Source: an uncultured Reyranella sp. (GTDB taxonomy: Bacteria; Pseudomonadota; Alphaproteobacteria; Reyranellales; Reyranellaceae). Taken from it: a DNA stretch of 37,462 bases. A model generated the notes under the pieces. The model searched no databases. It saw only the letters and a list, made by a program, of their open reading frames with translations, and had not been told where the DNA came from. Positions 8,511 through 16,728 of the stretch are shown here, in pieces. The position numbers and the translations under genes were made by a program. How positions within the stretch are numbered: position 1 is the stretch's first letter; each line of letters opens with the position of its first letter. Where the stretch lies: assembly GCF_945957355.1 (NCBI RefSeq), contig NZ_CAMFKM010000029.1:1-37462 (forward strand), in the 5' to 3' direction.

Positions 8511-9443
8511 ATGCTGAGCAGCACCGCCAAGAATCTTTACTGGATGGGCCGATACCTGCAGCGCGCGAAGTCGACGGCGCGGCTGATCGAGGCGACCCAG
8601 CGCATGGCCCTGCAATCGCGCGGCGAGGAAGCCGCCGGTGTCGCGGCGATCTTCGGCATGGAAGACGAGTTTCGCCAGAGCCAGGCCCAGGGCGAACGTC
8701 TCGCCAGCCTGATCGACTTCCTGGTGCTGGATGAGAATAACCCCTCCTCCATCGTCAATTCGATCGGCGCGGCGCGGCGCAATGCCCGCGAGGAGCGCAA
8801 CAACATCACGGTCGACGTCTGGGAGAGCCTGAACGCGCTGTGGCTGGAGCTCAGCGCCCGCCTGCGCGGCAATCGGGCCACGCTCGATCGCGGAGCGCTG
8901 ATCGAATCGGTGAAGAAGCAGGCGGTGATGATCTTCGGTGCGGCGCAGGTGACGCTGCTGCGCGACGAGGCCAACAACTTCCTGCAACTCGGCGCCTTCC
9001 TCGAGCGCGCCGACAATACCGGCCGCATCCTCGACGTGAAGTTCCACCTGCTCCGGCCCGACGGCAGCGCCAGCCCGGAGGGGCTCGACTATTTTGCCTG
9101 GTCGGAGCTGCTGGCCTGCATCGGCGCTGTGCGCACCTACCGGCGCATCTATCGCAGCTCGCTCCACCCGATGAAGGTGGCGGAGCTGATGATGCTGCGG
9201 CGCGACGTGCCGCGCTCGGTGCACCACTGCCTCTGGATGGTCGACCTCAACATGCGTGAGCTGGCCGATGCCTACGGCACGCGAGGCGAGGCCGACCGGC
9301 TGGCGGGCGAACTGCATGCCAGGTTGCGTTACGCCCGCATCGACAAGGTGTTCGAGATCGGCCTGGCCACGTTCCTCGGACAGCTGCGCGGCGACATCGG
9401 TACCCTGTCGGATGAAATCGGCCGACAGTTTCTCCTGGATTGA
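8511..9443 (+). CDS. Alpha-E domain-containing protein (DUF403)
   Basis: A 310-residue, almost wholly helical protein of the DUF403/alpha-E family, which regularly accompanies circularly permuted ATP-grasp proteins. It opens with LSSTAKNLYWMGRYLQRAKSTARLIEA, a strong family signature. Also visible are NPSSIVNSIGAARRNAREERNNI, and the FLERADNTGRILDVKFH and DLNMRELADAYG segments. The biochemical role is unknown; it is thought to act with the ATP-grasp partner. It starts nine bases after the upstream stop and ends eight bases before the transglutaminase-like gene, so the three are cotranscribed. Confidence 0.92.
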   Translation: MLSSTAKNLYWMGRYLQRAKSTARLIEATQRMALQSRGEEAAGVAAIFGMEDEFRQSQAQGERLASLIDFLVLDENNPSSIVNSIGAARRNAREERNNITVDVWESLNALWLELSARLRGNRATLDRGALIESVKKQAVMIFGAAQVTLLRDEANNFLQLGAFLERADNTGRILDVKFHLLRPDGSASPEGLDYFAWSELLACIGAVRTYRRIYRSSLHPMKVAELMMLRRDVPRSVHHCLWMVDLNMRELADAYGTRGEADRLAGELHARLRYARIDKVFEIGLATFLGQLRGDIGTLSDEIGRQFLLD

Positions 9444-9451
9444 GCTGACCC

Positions 9452-10270
9452 ATGCGCTTCTCTGTCCACCACGCCACCCGCTTCCAGTTCGACCAGCCGT
9501 CCGGACACTCGATCCACGACGTGCGTCTCACGCCCAAGCCCGCGGCGGCGCAGCGCATCGTGTCGTGGCGTATCGACGGCCCGGGCAAGAAGTCGGAATG
9601 GAAGGACGGCCACGGCAACCAGGTGACGACCTTTTCGGTCGCCCAGCAGCACGACAGCGTCGAGATCGTCGTGCAGGGGGTCTACGAATACAGCGGCACC
9701 GACCAGTGGCTGCGCTATGTCGAGGAGCCCACCCTGCCGGCGCCCTTCTGGCTGCGCAACACGGGCCTCGCGCGTCACGACGCGAGTTTCGACCCGGTGA
9801 TCGAGGGCTTCGCCGGGCGCGCGGCAGACCCCACGCAACGTGTCGCCGTCCTGCATGAGCTGATGGAGCGGATTGCGGCGCGCGTTGCCTACAAGACGGG
9901 CGCCTCGACCGTGGACACGACGGCCGTCGAGGCACTGACGCGGGGCGCCGGCGTGGCGCAGGACGAGGCCCACATCTTCATCGCCTGCTGCCGCCGCCTC
10001 GGCGTGCCCGCCCGCTACGTGAGCGGCTATCTGCGCAACGACGATCCCGAACTGCATGTTGGCCGGACCAGCCATTCCTGGGCCGAAGCCTGGGTGCCGG
10101 GACTGGAATGGGTGGGCTTCGACCCCGCCAACGGCATCAGCCCACGTGGCGACAGCCTGCGTGTCGCCGTCGGCCTCGACTACCGCGATGCGGCCCCCGT
10201 CAGCGGCCGTCGTGTCGGCTTCGGCGATGCAACGATGAGCGTCGACTGCTCGGTCCGCCTGATCGACTAG
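9452..10270 (+). CDS. Transglutaminase-like protein lacking the catalytic Cys
   Basis: A 272-residue protein with the N-terminal beta domain and transglutaminase-like core of the family found with alpha-E/ATP-grasp genes. The His and Asp of the Cys-His-Asp triad are visible at His208 (TSHSWAEAW) and Asp224 (VGFDPAN). The position normally held by Cys in the GVCQD motif is Ala169 in GVAQDEAHIFIACC, codon GCG at 9956-9958. Neighbouring motifs such as GVPARYVSGYL are intact, so this is a substitution and not decay. Either it is a non-catalytic binding protein, or Cys179/Cys180 ten residues on have another role. Its TAG overlaps the TAG of the convergent gene through a CTAG palindrome. Confidence 0.9.
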   Translation: MRFSVHHATRFQFDQPSGHSIHDVRLTPKPAAAQRIVSWRIDGPGKKSEWKDGHGNQVTTFSVAQQHDSVEIVVQGVYEYSGTDQWLRYVEEPTLPAPFWLRNTGLARHDASFDPVIEGFAGRAADPTQRVAVLHELMERIAARVAYKTGASTVDTTAVEALTRGAGVAQDEAHIFIACCRRLGVPARYVSGYLRNDDPELHVGRTSHSWAEAWVPGLEWVGFDPANGISPRGDSLRVAVGLDYRDAAPVSGRRVGFGDATMSVDCSVRLID

Positions 10271-10773
10271 GCGCCACCGGCCGGGTGTTCCTCGCGGCGC
10301 CAGAGCGTAGCGATCAGCACGAACACGTGCCGAAGTTGAATGAGCGCGCCGATCGAGATGAGGGTGACCGATACGGTCAGCAGCGCGTGCTCGTAGCCGA
10401 TCGTGTTCACGATGCGGTCCGGCAGGCTGATCATCGCGACCGCGATTTCGGCGAACAGGCCTAGGACCAGCTGCGCTACCCCGTATTCATGGCACATCTC
10501 GTCGATATGCACCTGACGCTGCTCGTCGGGACCGCCGGACACATCGAGCCGCTTGCGGATGACCGCCCGCTCCTCCAGCGCCACGCCCCAGCCGATCATG
10601 ATCAGGGCGATCGTGGACGCGATCGTGACAGGCTCGTGGGTGTCGGTGTGCCGGTTAATGCTCTGCACGATGTCGATGATCGACAGCACCATCGGGAACA
10701 GGATCATCACGTCGACGGCCGCGATGAAGACCGGCGATATGACGAAGCGCAACGGAACCAACAGGAACTTCAT
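10267..10773 (-). CDS. Hypothetical four-helix membrane protein
   Basis: I do not recognise this 168-residue protein. It has hydrophobic segments at about residues 9-36, 49-68, 98-118 and 124-150, separated by polar loops. One loop (about 70-97) is rich in charge and contains RKRLDVSGGPDEQRQVHIDEMCHEYG. The C-terminus is basic then acidic (LWRREEHPAGGA). No enzymatic motif is visible. It is convergent with the transglutaminase-like gene (stop codons overlap through CTAG) and divergent from the aminotransferase, so it is a single-gene unit. A GAGG ribosome site precedes the ATG at 10773. Confidence 0.75.
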   Translation of the reverse strand: MKFLLVPLRFVISPVFIAAVDVMILFPMVLSIIDIVQSINRHTDTHEPVTIASTIALIMIGWGVALEERAVIRKRLDVSGGPDEQRQVHIDEMCHEYGVAQLVLGLFAEIAVAMISLPDRIVNTIGYEHALLTVSVTLISIGALIQLRHVFVLIATLWRREEHPAGGA

Positions 10774-10842
10774 CTCGGCCTCATCAGCCCTCTTGCCCTA
10801 GCGACGGTACGGCCCGCCCGACGATAAATACGGGTCGTCGCC

Positions 10843-10871
10843 TTGCGGAAAGCCGGCGTCGCGACTAGCTT
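10843..10871 (+). promoter_or_regulatory. Candidate sigma-70-type promoter for the aminotransferase
   Basis: TTGCGG at 10843-10848 and TAGCTT at 10866-10871 are separated by 17 bases, the ideal spacing. They lie about 40 bases before the aminotransferase ATG. The -10 is a weak match, so this is a suggestion only. Confidence 0.33.
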
Positions 10872-10887
10872 CGCGCCGCTCATATAC

Positions 10888-10904
10888 ATGCCTGAAGGAG
10901 GCAT
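10888..10904 (+). promoter_or_regulatory. Short hairpin covering the aminotransferase ribosome-binding site
   Basis: ATGCCT (10888-10893) and AGGCAT (10899-10904) are perfect inverted repeats with the loop GAAGG. The Shine-Dalgarno GGAGG (10897-10901) lies across the loop and the right arm. This could modulate initiation, but a six-pair stem may be incidental. Confidence 0.35.
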
Positions 10905-10911
10905 ATTCGTC

Positions 10912-12114
10912 ATGGCTTTCATCGCCGATCGTCTCAGCCGCATCAAGCCGTCTCCGACCAATGCCGCGCAGGGCAAGTTCCTGGAGATGAAGGCGGCGGG
11001 CAAAGACGTGATCGGCCTGGCCGCCGGCGAGCCGGACATGCCGACGCCGGACCACATCAAGGAAGCGGCGATCCAGGCGATCCGCAACAACGACACCAAG
11101 TACACCGCCGTGCCGGGCACGCCGGCGCTGCGCCAGGCGATCGTCGCCAAGATGAAGCGCGACCACGGGCTCGACTACAAGCCGAGCCAGACCGTCGTCA
11201 CCTCGGGCGGCAAGCAGATCATCTTCAACGCCATGCTGGCGACCCTGAACCCGGGCGACGAGGTGATCGTGCCGGCGCCTTACTGGGTCTCGTACCCCGA
11301 GATGGTGATGTTCGGCGACGGCAAACCGGTCATCGTGCAGTGCAGGGAAGAGAACGGCTTCAAGCTGACGCCGGAAGATCTCGACCGCGCCATCACGCCC
11401 AAGACCAAGTGGATCATCCTGAATTCGCCCAGCAACCCGACGGGTGCCGCCTACACGAAGGCTGACCTCCGCGCCCTGTGCGACGTCCTGCTGAAGCACC
11501 CGCACGTCTACATCCTCACCGACGACATGTACGAGAAGCTCGTCTACGACGACTTCGTGTTCGCGACGCCGGCGGAGGTCGAGCCGCGCCTCTACGACCG
11601 CACCCTGACCATGAACGGCGTGTCGAAGGCCTACAGCATGACCGGCTGGCGCATCGGCTACGCGGCTGGGCCGCAGGAGCTGATCAACGCCATGATCACT
11701 GTGCAGTCGCAGAGCACGTCCAACGCCAGTTCGATCAGCCAGGCCGCGGCCGTGGCCGCGCTCAACGGTCCGACCGACTTCATTCCGAAGAACGTCGCGA
11801 TCTTCAAGCAGCGCCGCGACCTGATCGTGTCGATGCTGAACCAGAGCAACGGCATCAAGTGCCCGCGCCCCGAAGGCGCCTTCTACGTCTATCCGTCCTG
11901 CGCCGGACTGATCGGCAAGAAGACGCCGGATGGCAAGGTGATCAAGGACGACACCGACTTCGTGAACTACCTGCTCGACGCCGAGGGTCTCTCGGTGGTC
12001 CAGGGCTCGGCGTTCGGCCAGGGTCCGGCCTTCCGCATCTCCTATGCCACGGCGACGGAACTGCTCGAAGAAGCCGGCCGCCGCATCCAGCGCGCCTGCG
12101 CCGCGCTGAGCTGA
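10912..12114 (+). CDS. Class I pyridoxal-phosphate aminotransferase (aspartate aminotransferase type)
   Basis: A 400-residue fold-type I aminotransferase of the short alphaproteobacterial AspB/AatA class, which moves amino groups between aspartate (or related acids) and 2-oxoglutarate. Visible residues are the PLP-binding Lys239 in NGVSKAYSMTGWRIGY, Asn175 in NSPSNPTGA, Asp204 in ILTDDMYEKL, and an Arg in FRISYAT near the C-terminus for the substrate carboxylate. The ATG at 10912 is preceded by GAAGGAGG. The open frame extends further upstream, but this start fits the family's N-terminus (IADRLSRIKPSPT). The gene stands alone; its stop faces the channel-like gene only nine bases away. Confidence 0.95.
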   Translation: MAFIADRLSRIKPSPTNAAQGKFLEMKAAGKDVIGLAAGEPDMPTPDHIKEAAIQAIRNNDTKYTAVPGTPALRQAIVAKMKRDHGLDYKPSQTVVTSGGKQIIFNAMLATLNPGDEVIVPAPYWVSYPEMVMFGDGKPVIVQCREENGFKLTPEDLDRAITPKTKWIILNSPSNPTGAAYTKADLRALCDVLLKHPHVYILTDDMYEKLVYDDFVFATPAEVEPRLYDRTLTMNGVSKAYSMTGWRIGYAAGPQELINAMITVQSQSTSNASSISQAAAVAALNGPTDFIPKNVAIFKQRRDLIVSMLNQSNGIKCPRPEGAFYVYPSCAGLIGKKTPDGKVIKDDTDFVNYLLDAEGLSVVQGSAFGQGPAFRISYATATELLEEAGRRIQRACAALS

Positions 12115-12123
12115 GCTAGGCCC

Positions 12124-14364
12124 TCATCGCCACGCCGCGAAGGCCATGCCTGCGGCGATGAGGGTTCCCGCCAGGCCCAGGACGAAAAGAGCGCGGCCGA
12201 GGCGGTCGACGATCACCGTCGACCGGTCGTCGAGTCGCCGCTTTTCTCCCACGAGCGCGGTGATGATGCAGACCAGGCAGAGCGCGAAAAAGGCGTAGAA
12301 GCCGTACTCCACGGCGATCACGTAACCGACATTGCCGAGCTGCGCGTTGATCGAGGACAGCAGCACCGCGCCGAAAAGGCCGGCGGTGATGGAGACCGTG
12401 ACCTTGGCGGCCGCCAGCGCCGGCGGGAAATAGAGCGTGGCGAACAGGATCAGGGTCATCAGACCGACCGGCAGGAGGGTCTTGATGAGCGTCGTGCCGA
12501 TGTCGCGCTGCACCTCGATCTGCATGGCAAAGCCCGACAGCTCGCGCGTGCGGTCGAAGCCGACCAGCCCCGGATCGCCGAGGCCCGACCGGGAGACCAG
12601 TATCTCGCGCACCTCGCTCACGCCAAGCACCTGCCATTGCGTCAGGTTGCGGAACGCCGTCGGCGCCGCCGCGCCGCCGAAGGCCTTGGCTGCGCCGCCC
12701 CCCGCATCGGCGCCTTCGAACGCGCCACGGTCGAGCACATAGACCAGCTGATCGCTGGCGGCGCGGGCGTTGAAGAAGCGGATGTCCAGATGCTGACGAT
12801 CCGCCGGGTAATGGCGCAGGTCGAAGTCGTTCTTGAGGTCCCCGCTGATCCGCCACAAGCGATAGGTCGTCCCGTCGTCGAGATCGTGCTGGCTGGACGG
12901 TTTTGCGCTGGCGAAGGTGCCGCGCACCATGTCGGGAAACTCGAACTGCGCGGGATCGGCATCGCCGACGCCCCGCGCGAAGCGCATCCACACGTAGAAA
13001 TCGGCCGTGAACACCGACTGGGCCACGTCGATGCGCGGGACCTCGTTCAGGTAGATTCCGGTGTAGACGACCTGTTGCCGCCGCGCGTAGCGGCCCGGAC
13101 CGATTTCCACGAGCGTGCCCGAAGCAATTTCCCCGGCGGCCGCAACAGAAACCGGCACGAGTTGTATCGGCGCCGATTCGAACAGTCCTCCCTTGCCGAA
13201 ACGGCCCATCCTTATGGCGAGTGAACGGCCCCGCTCGGGCGTGAACCATATCGGGCCGAGCAGCCCGGGCACGGCCCGGCTCGGACCGTTGAGAGACGCG
13301 AGGTAGGCGAATGCCGCTTCGCGACGGGCGCGAAGACCCGAGGCAGCCTTGCCGGCGACCGCTGCCCGGATGGCCGCGATGGCGAGCCGGGCCGCATCGT
13401 AGGCTTGCACCGACAGCCACGAGATCGACGCTTCCTGGCCGAAGCGGGCGCGGTAATGCTCGATGAAGGCGAGCGTATCGGCATTGGCGCTGTCCAGGAT
13501 GGCCGGTGTCGCGAGGTAGAGGTCCTTCGTGAAGAAGCCCGGCGCCCGGCGCTCTTCGGGCAGGTCCTTGAAAAGCCCGAAGAACGACGCATCGCTCAAG
13601 ACGCCGGGGCCAAGAACCGGCGTGGCGACTCCGGCGCGCCGCAATCCCACCATGACGGGAACGGCATCCGCCTCGAGCATGCCGAGCACGACCGCGGGTT
13701 TGCCGGGGTCGGCCGCCGCCAGACGTACCGCTTCATCCCGCTCAGCCACTGTCTTGAAGGGATAGTAGGTCGCGGGCAGCCCCAGCCGCTCGGCGCCCCG
13801 CCTGAAGCCGTCGGCGATGGTACGGCCATAGCCGTTGTCGGCGAAGATGACGACAGCCCGCGAGCCACCCAGCGCATAGCGAAGATAGTCGGCGACCGAT
13901 TCGCCGAGATCGCTGTTGCGGAACACCGTCTGGAAGGTCGTGCTGCTGCTGGTGACGAGATCGCTTCCCGCGGTCGAGACGATCGACGGGATACCGGCCT
14001 GTGCGAAAACCGGACCGGCCGGAAGGGCGAGGACGGAGAGCACCGGCCCGACCACCGCGACCGCCGCACTGTCGCCGATCCGGGCCGCCGCCTCGCGCGC
14101 ACCCGCCTCGGTGCTGCGATCGTCCTGGATTTCGAGTTCTATACGGGGCTCGGCGCCCGTCGCGTTGGCTTCATCGACGGCGAGGCGGACGCTGTCGAGA
14201 AACGGCCTGCCGTACGAGGCCTCGAACTCACCGCTGCGGCTGACGACCACGCCGAGTTTCGCCACCGAGGTCTGAGCCGCTGCACCCGATGCCCAGAACA
14301 ACAGCGCACCGGCAACCAGCGCGACGAACCGGGATACCGTCAGAAAAATAGCGTTCGCAACCAC
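12124..14364 (-). CDS. Periplasmic-binding-protein / pentameric ligand-gated ion channel fusion
   Basis: A 746-residue protein with a signal peptide (1-30, cleavage after GAAA). A type I periplasmic-binding domain like those of branched-chain amino acid ABC systems follows (about 33-400: LGVVVSRSGEFEASYG, VVGPVLSVLALPAGPVFAQAGIPSI, VIFADNGYGRTIADGF, GLLGPIWFTPERGRS). A receptor-like beta domain comes next (about 430-620), with the Pro-loop signature DLRHYPADRQHLDIRF (Y519-P520-x-D522-x-Q524). Four helices (about 622-648, 652-676, 679-705, 720-744) finish the chain, with a Pro in the first (P632). This layout is that of a prokaryotic pentameric ligand-gated channel with an added sensor domain. 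No eukaryotic-type Cys pair is present, as usual in bacteria. The start is GTG at 14364. The ligand and ion are unknown, and there are no ABC permease genes nearby. Confidence 0.85.
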   Translation of the reverse strand: MVANAIFLTVSRFVALVAGALLFWASGAAAQTSVAKLGVVVSRSGEFEASYGRPFLDSVRLAVDEANATGAEPRIELEIQDDRSTEAGAREAAARIGDSAAVAVVGPVLSVLALPAGPVFAQAGIPSIVSTAGSDLVTSSSTTFQTVFRNSDLGESVADYLRYALGGSRAVVIFADNGYGRTIADGFRRGAERLGLPATYYPFKTVAERDEAVRLAAADPGKPAVVLGMLEADAVPVMVGLRRAGVATPVLGPGVLSDASFFGLFKDLPEERRAPGFFTKDLYLATPAILDSANADTLAFIEHYRARFGQEASISWLSVQAYDAARLAIAAIRAAVAGKAASGLRARREAAFAYLASLNGPSRAVPGLLGPIWFTPERGRSLAIRMGRFGKGGLFESAPIQLVPVSVAAAGEIASGTLVEIGPGRYARRQQVVYTGIYLNEVPRIDVAQSVFTADFYVWMRFARGVGDADPAQFEFPDMVRGTFASAKPSSQHDLDDGTTYRLWRISGDLKNDFDLRHYPADRQHLDIRFFNARAASDQLVYVLDRGAFEGADAGGGAAKAFGGAAAPTAFRNLTQWQVLGVSEVREILVSRSGLGDPGLVGFDRTRELSGFAMQIEVQRDIGTTLIKTLLPVGLMTLILFATLYFPPALAAAKVTVSITAGLFGAVLLSSINAQLGNVGYVIAVEYGFYAFFALCLVCIITALVGEKRRLDDRSTVIVDRLGRALFVLGLAGTLIAAGMAFAAWR

Positions 14365-14558
14365 GTCCCGGCCTCGACAGGAATGTTTCTACCTATACCA
14401 AAACCGTCCCCCACGCTCGCATTGACTCCCCACGGCCGGAGTGAAAGCATTTCCTTCGACAAAGGGCTTCGCTCCGGCTGAATGTTCGGAAGCGTTACGT
14501 CTATTCCGCGACTTTCGTCCGGAGCTTCTACGCTTTTGCGAAGAAGGAGGACGTTGTC

Positions 14559-16634
14559 ATGGCCGAATTCAAGACGGAGTCGATCACCGGCGGCAGACCA
14601 GGCAGCGGTGCGCATCGCGTGGTGGCGCTGTGCGGGCCGTATCTGTCGGGCAAGACCAGCCTGCTCGAAAGCATCCTCTACGCGACCGGCGCCATCGGCC
14701 GGCGCGGCTCGACGCGCGCGGGCACCTCGATCGGCGACGGTGCCGCCGAAGCCCGCAAGCGCAGCATGGGCACCGAGATCAACGTCGCCTCGGTCGACTA
14801 TCTCGGCGACCAGTGGACCTTCCTCGACGTACCGGGCTCGATCGAGTTCCAGCACGACGCCTTCGCGGGTCTCGCAGTGTGCGATGCTGCCGTTCTGGTT
14901 TGCGAGCCCTCGCCGGAACGGGTGATGGCGCTCACGCCGCTCCTTAAATTCATCGAGGACCGGCACATCCCGCACATCATCTTCGTCAACAAGATCGACT
15001 CCGCCGAGGTCCGCGTGCGCGACCTGCTCTCGGCACTGCAATCAGTCTCCCGGCGCAGGATGGTGCTGCGGCAGGTACCGATCCGCCGCGCCGCCGCCGA
15101 CGGCAGCGAGGAAACGGTGGGCTACGTCGATCTGGTAAGCGAAAGGGCCTATCGCTACCGCAGCAGCGGCGCGTCCGACCTGATCGAAATGCCCGCGGAA
15201 GTGCTGCCGCGCGAGGCGGAGGCACGGCGCGACATGCTGGAGACGCTTTCGGAGTTTGACGATGCACTCCTGGAACAGCTCATCGAGGATATCGCTCCGG
15301 AAAAGTCCCTGATCTACCGCGACCTGCACGACGAGTTCTGCACCGACCAGATCGCACCGGTCCTTCTCGGCGCCGGCGATCGCGAGAACGGCGTGCGGCG
15401 CCTCCTGAAGGCGCTGCGCCACGATACACCCTTCGTCGAACAGACCGCGCGGCACCGCGCGTTGCCCTCGGATGGCACACCGATGGCCGAATGCTTCAAG
15501 GTCCTTCACCAGAGCCATGCCGGCAAGCTCTCGCTCTGCCGCGTATGGTCCGGAACACTGGCCGAAGGCCAGTCGATCGGCGGACAGAGGATCGGCTCGA
15601 TCCTGCGTCCCTTCGGGCAGCGTCTCGACAAGATCGCCGGGGCGCGCGCCGGCGAGATCGTGGCCCTGGCCAAGATCGACGGCCTGTCGTCGGGGCAGAC
15701 GCTCGGTTCCGCGGGTATCGCGCCCTCTTCCGACCACCCCGCCGCAGATTCGCCGGTCTTCACCCTGGCCCTTGCCGCGAGGAACAGGAACGACGAGGTG
15801 AAGCTCTCCGGCGCGCTGCACAAGATCGTCGAGGAGGATCCTTCGCTGTCCTTCGAGGCGCGCGCCGAGACCCATGAACTGCTGCTCAGGGGCCAGGGCG
15901 AGATGCACCTCAAGGTCGCGGTCGACAAGCTCGCCGGTCGCTACAACGTCGCCGTCGATACGACAATGCCCCGCGTCGCGTATCGCGAGACCATCCAGGC
16001 CGGCACGCAGCAACATGCGCGTTACAAGCGGCAGACCGGCGGCCACGGTCAGTTCGCCGACATCAAGATCGAGATCAAGCCACTGCCGCGCGGCTCGGGT
16101 TTCCGCTTCGTCGACCGGATCGTGGGAGGCGTCGTGCCGCACAACTTCATCCCCGCCGTCGAGGACGGCCTGCGCGACTACCTGAAGGAAGGGCCGCTCG
16201 GCCAGCCCGTCGTCGATCTCGAAGTGACGCTGTTCGATGGCCAGTACCATGCCGTCGATAGCTCGGAGATGTCGTTCAAGATGGCCGCGCGCATCGCAAT
16301 GAGCGAAGCCATGCCCAAGTGCAAGCCGGTCCTGCTGGAGCCTATCCTGCGAGTCACGGTTGCCGGCCCGAGCGACTCGACGCCGCGGCTGCAGCGGCTG
16401 ATCTCCGGCCGGCGCGGCCAGCTTCTGGGCTACGACGCCCGACCCGACTGGCCGGGCTGGGACGAGGTCTCCGCCCTCATGCCCGAAGCCGAGATCGCCG
16501 ACATGATCGTGGAGATCCGGTCCGTCACGCAGGGTATCGGAAGCTTCCGTACCGAATTCGACCACCTTCAGGAACTGGCCGGACGCACGGCCGAACGCAT
16601 CGTCGAGGAGACGAAGAAGCGCCAGGCCGCCTAG
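14559..16634 (+). CDS. Elongation factor G-like GTPase, divergent paralogue
   Basis: A 691-residue protein with the five-domain outline of EF-G. The G1 motif GPYLSGKT (26-33) and G4 NKID (144-147) are intact. G3 reads DVPGSIEF (90-97) where true EF-G has DTPGHVDF, so the His that activates GTP hydrolysis is Ser. The usual RGITI of switch I is also altered (RSMGTEINV). Later domains keep EF-G features: LLRGQGEMHLKVAVDKLAGRYNV, the VAYRETI segment, KRQTGGHGQFADIKIEIKPLP, and DSSEMSFKMAARIAMSEA. It is therefore a paralogue with modified GTPase chemistry and not the main translocase; its ribosomal role is unknown. The ATG follows AAGGAGG. It stands alone, divergent from the channel gene. Confidence 0.88.
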   Translation: MAEFKTESITGGRPGSGAHRVVALCGPYLSGKTSLLESILYATGAIGRRGSTRAGTSIGDGAAEARKRSMGTEINVASVDYLGDQWTFLDVPGSIEFQHDAFAGLAVCDAAVLVCEPSPERVMALTPLLKFIEDRHIPHIIFVNKIDSAEVRVRDLLSALQSVSRRRMVLRQVPIRRAAADGSEETVGYVDLVSERAYRYRSSGASDLIEMPAEVLPREAEARRDMLETLSEFDDALLEQLIEDIAPEKSLIYRDLHDEFCTDQIAPVLLGAGDRENGVRRLLKALRHDTPFVEQTARHRALPSDGTPMAECFKVLHQSHAGKLSLCRVWSGTLAEGQSIGGQRIGSILRPFGQRLDKIAGARAGEIVALAKIDGLSSGQTLGSAGIAPSSDHPAADSPVFTLALAARNRNDEVKLSGALHKIVEEDPSLSFEARAETHELLLRGQGEMHLKVAVDKLAGRYNVAVDTTMPRVAYRETIQAGTQQHARYKRQTGGHGQFADIKIEIKPLPRGSGFRFVDRIVGGVVPHNFIPAVEDGLRDYLKEGPLGQPVVDLEVTLFDGQYHAVDSSEMSFKMAARIAMSEAMPKCKPVLLEPILRVTVAGPSDSTPRLQRLISGRRGQLLGYDARPDWPGWDEVSALMPEAEIADMIVEIRSVTQGIGSFRTEFDHLQELAGRTAERIVEETKKRQAA

Positions 16635-16696
16635 TCACAAGGCGGTGAGATCGGGGCGGCGGACCTTCCCGGCCGGGCCCCGGCTTCGCATAGTCG

Positions 16697-16719
16697 TCCC
16701 GTGGAATGGTTCCACGGGA
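16697..16719 (+). promoter_or_regulatory. Ten-pair hairpin before the first thioredoxin-like gene
   Basis: TCCCGTGGAA (16697-16706) and TTCCACGGGA (16710-16719) are perfect inverted repeats around a TGG loop. The right arm contains most of the GGGAG ribosome site (16716-16720) for the ATG at 16729, so folding would hide it. A similarly placed hairpin of different sequence precedes the paralogue at 17230. No U-run follows, so it is not a terminator. Confidence 0.6.
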
Positions 16720-16728
16720 GTGATGTTC

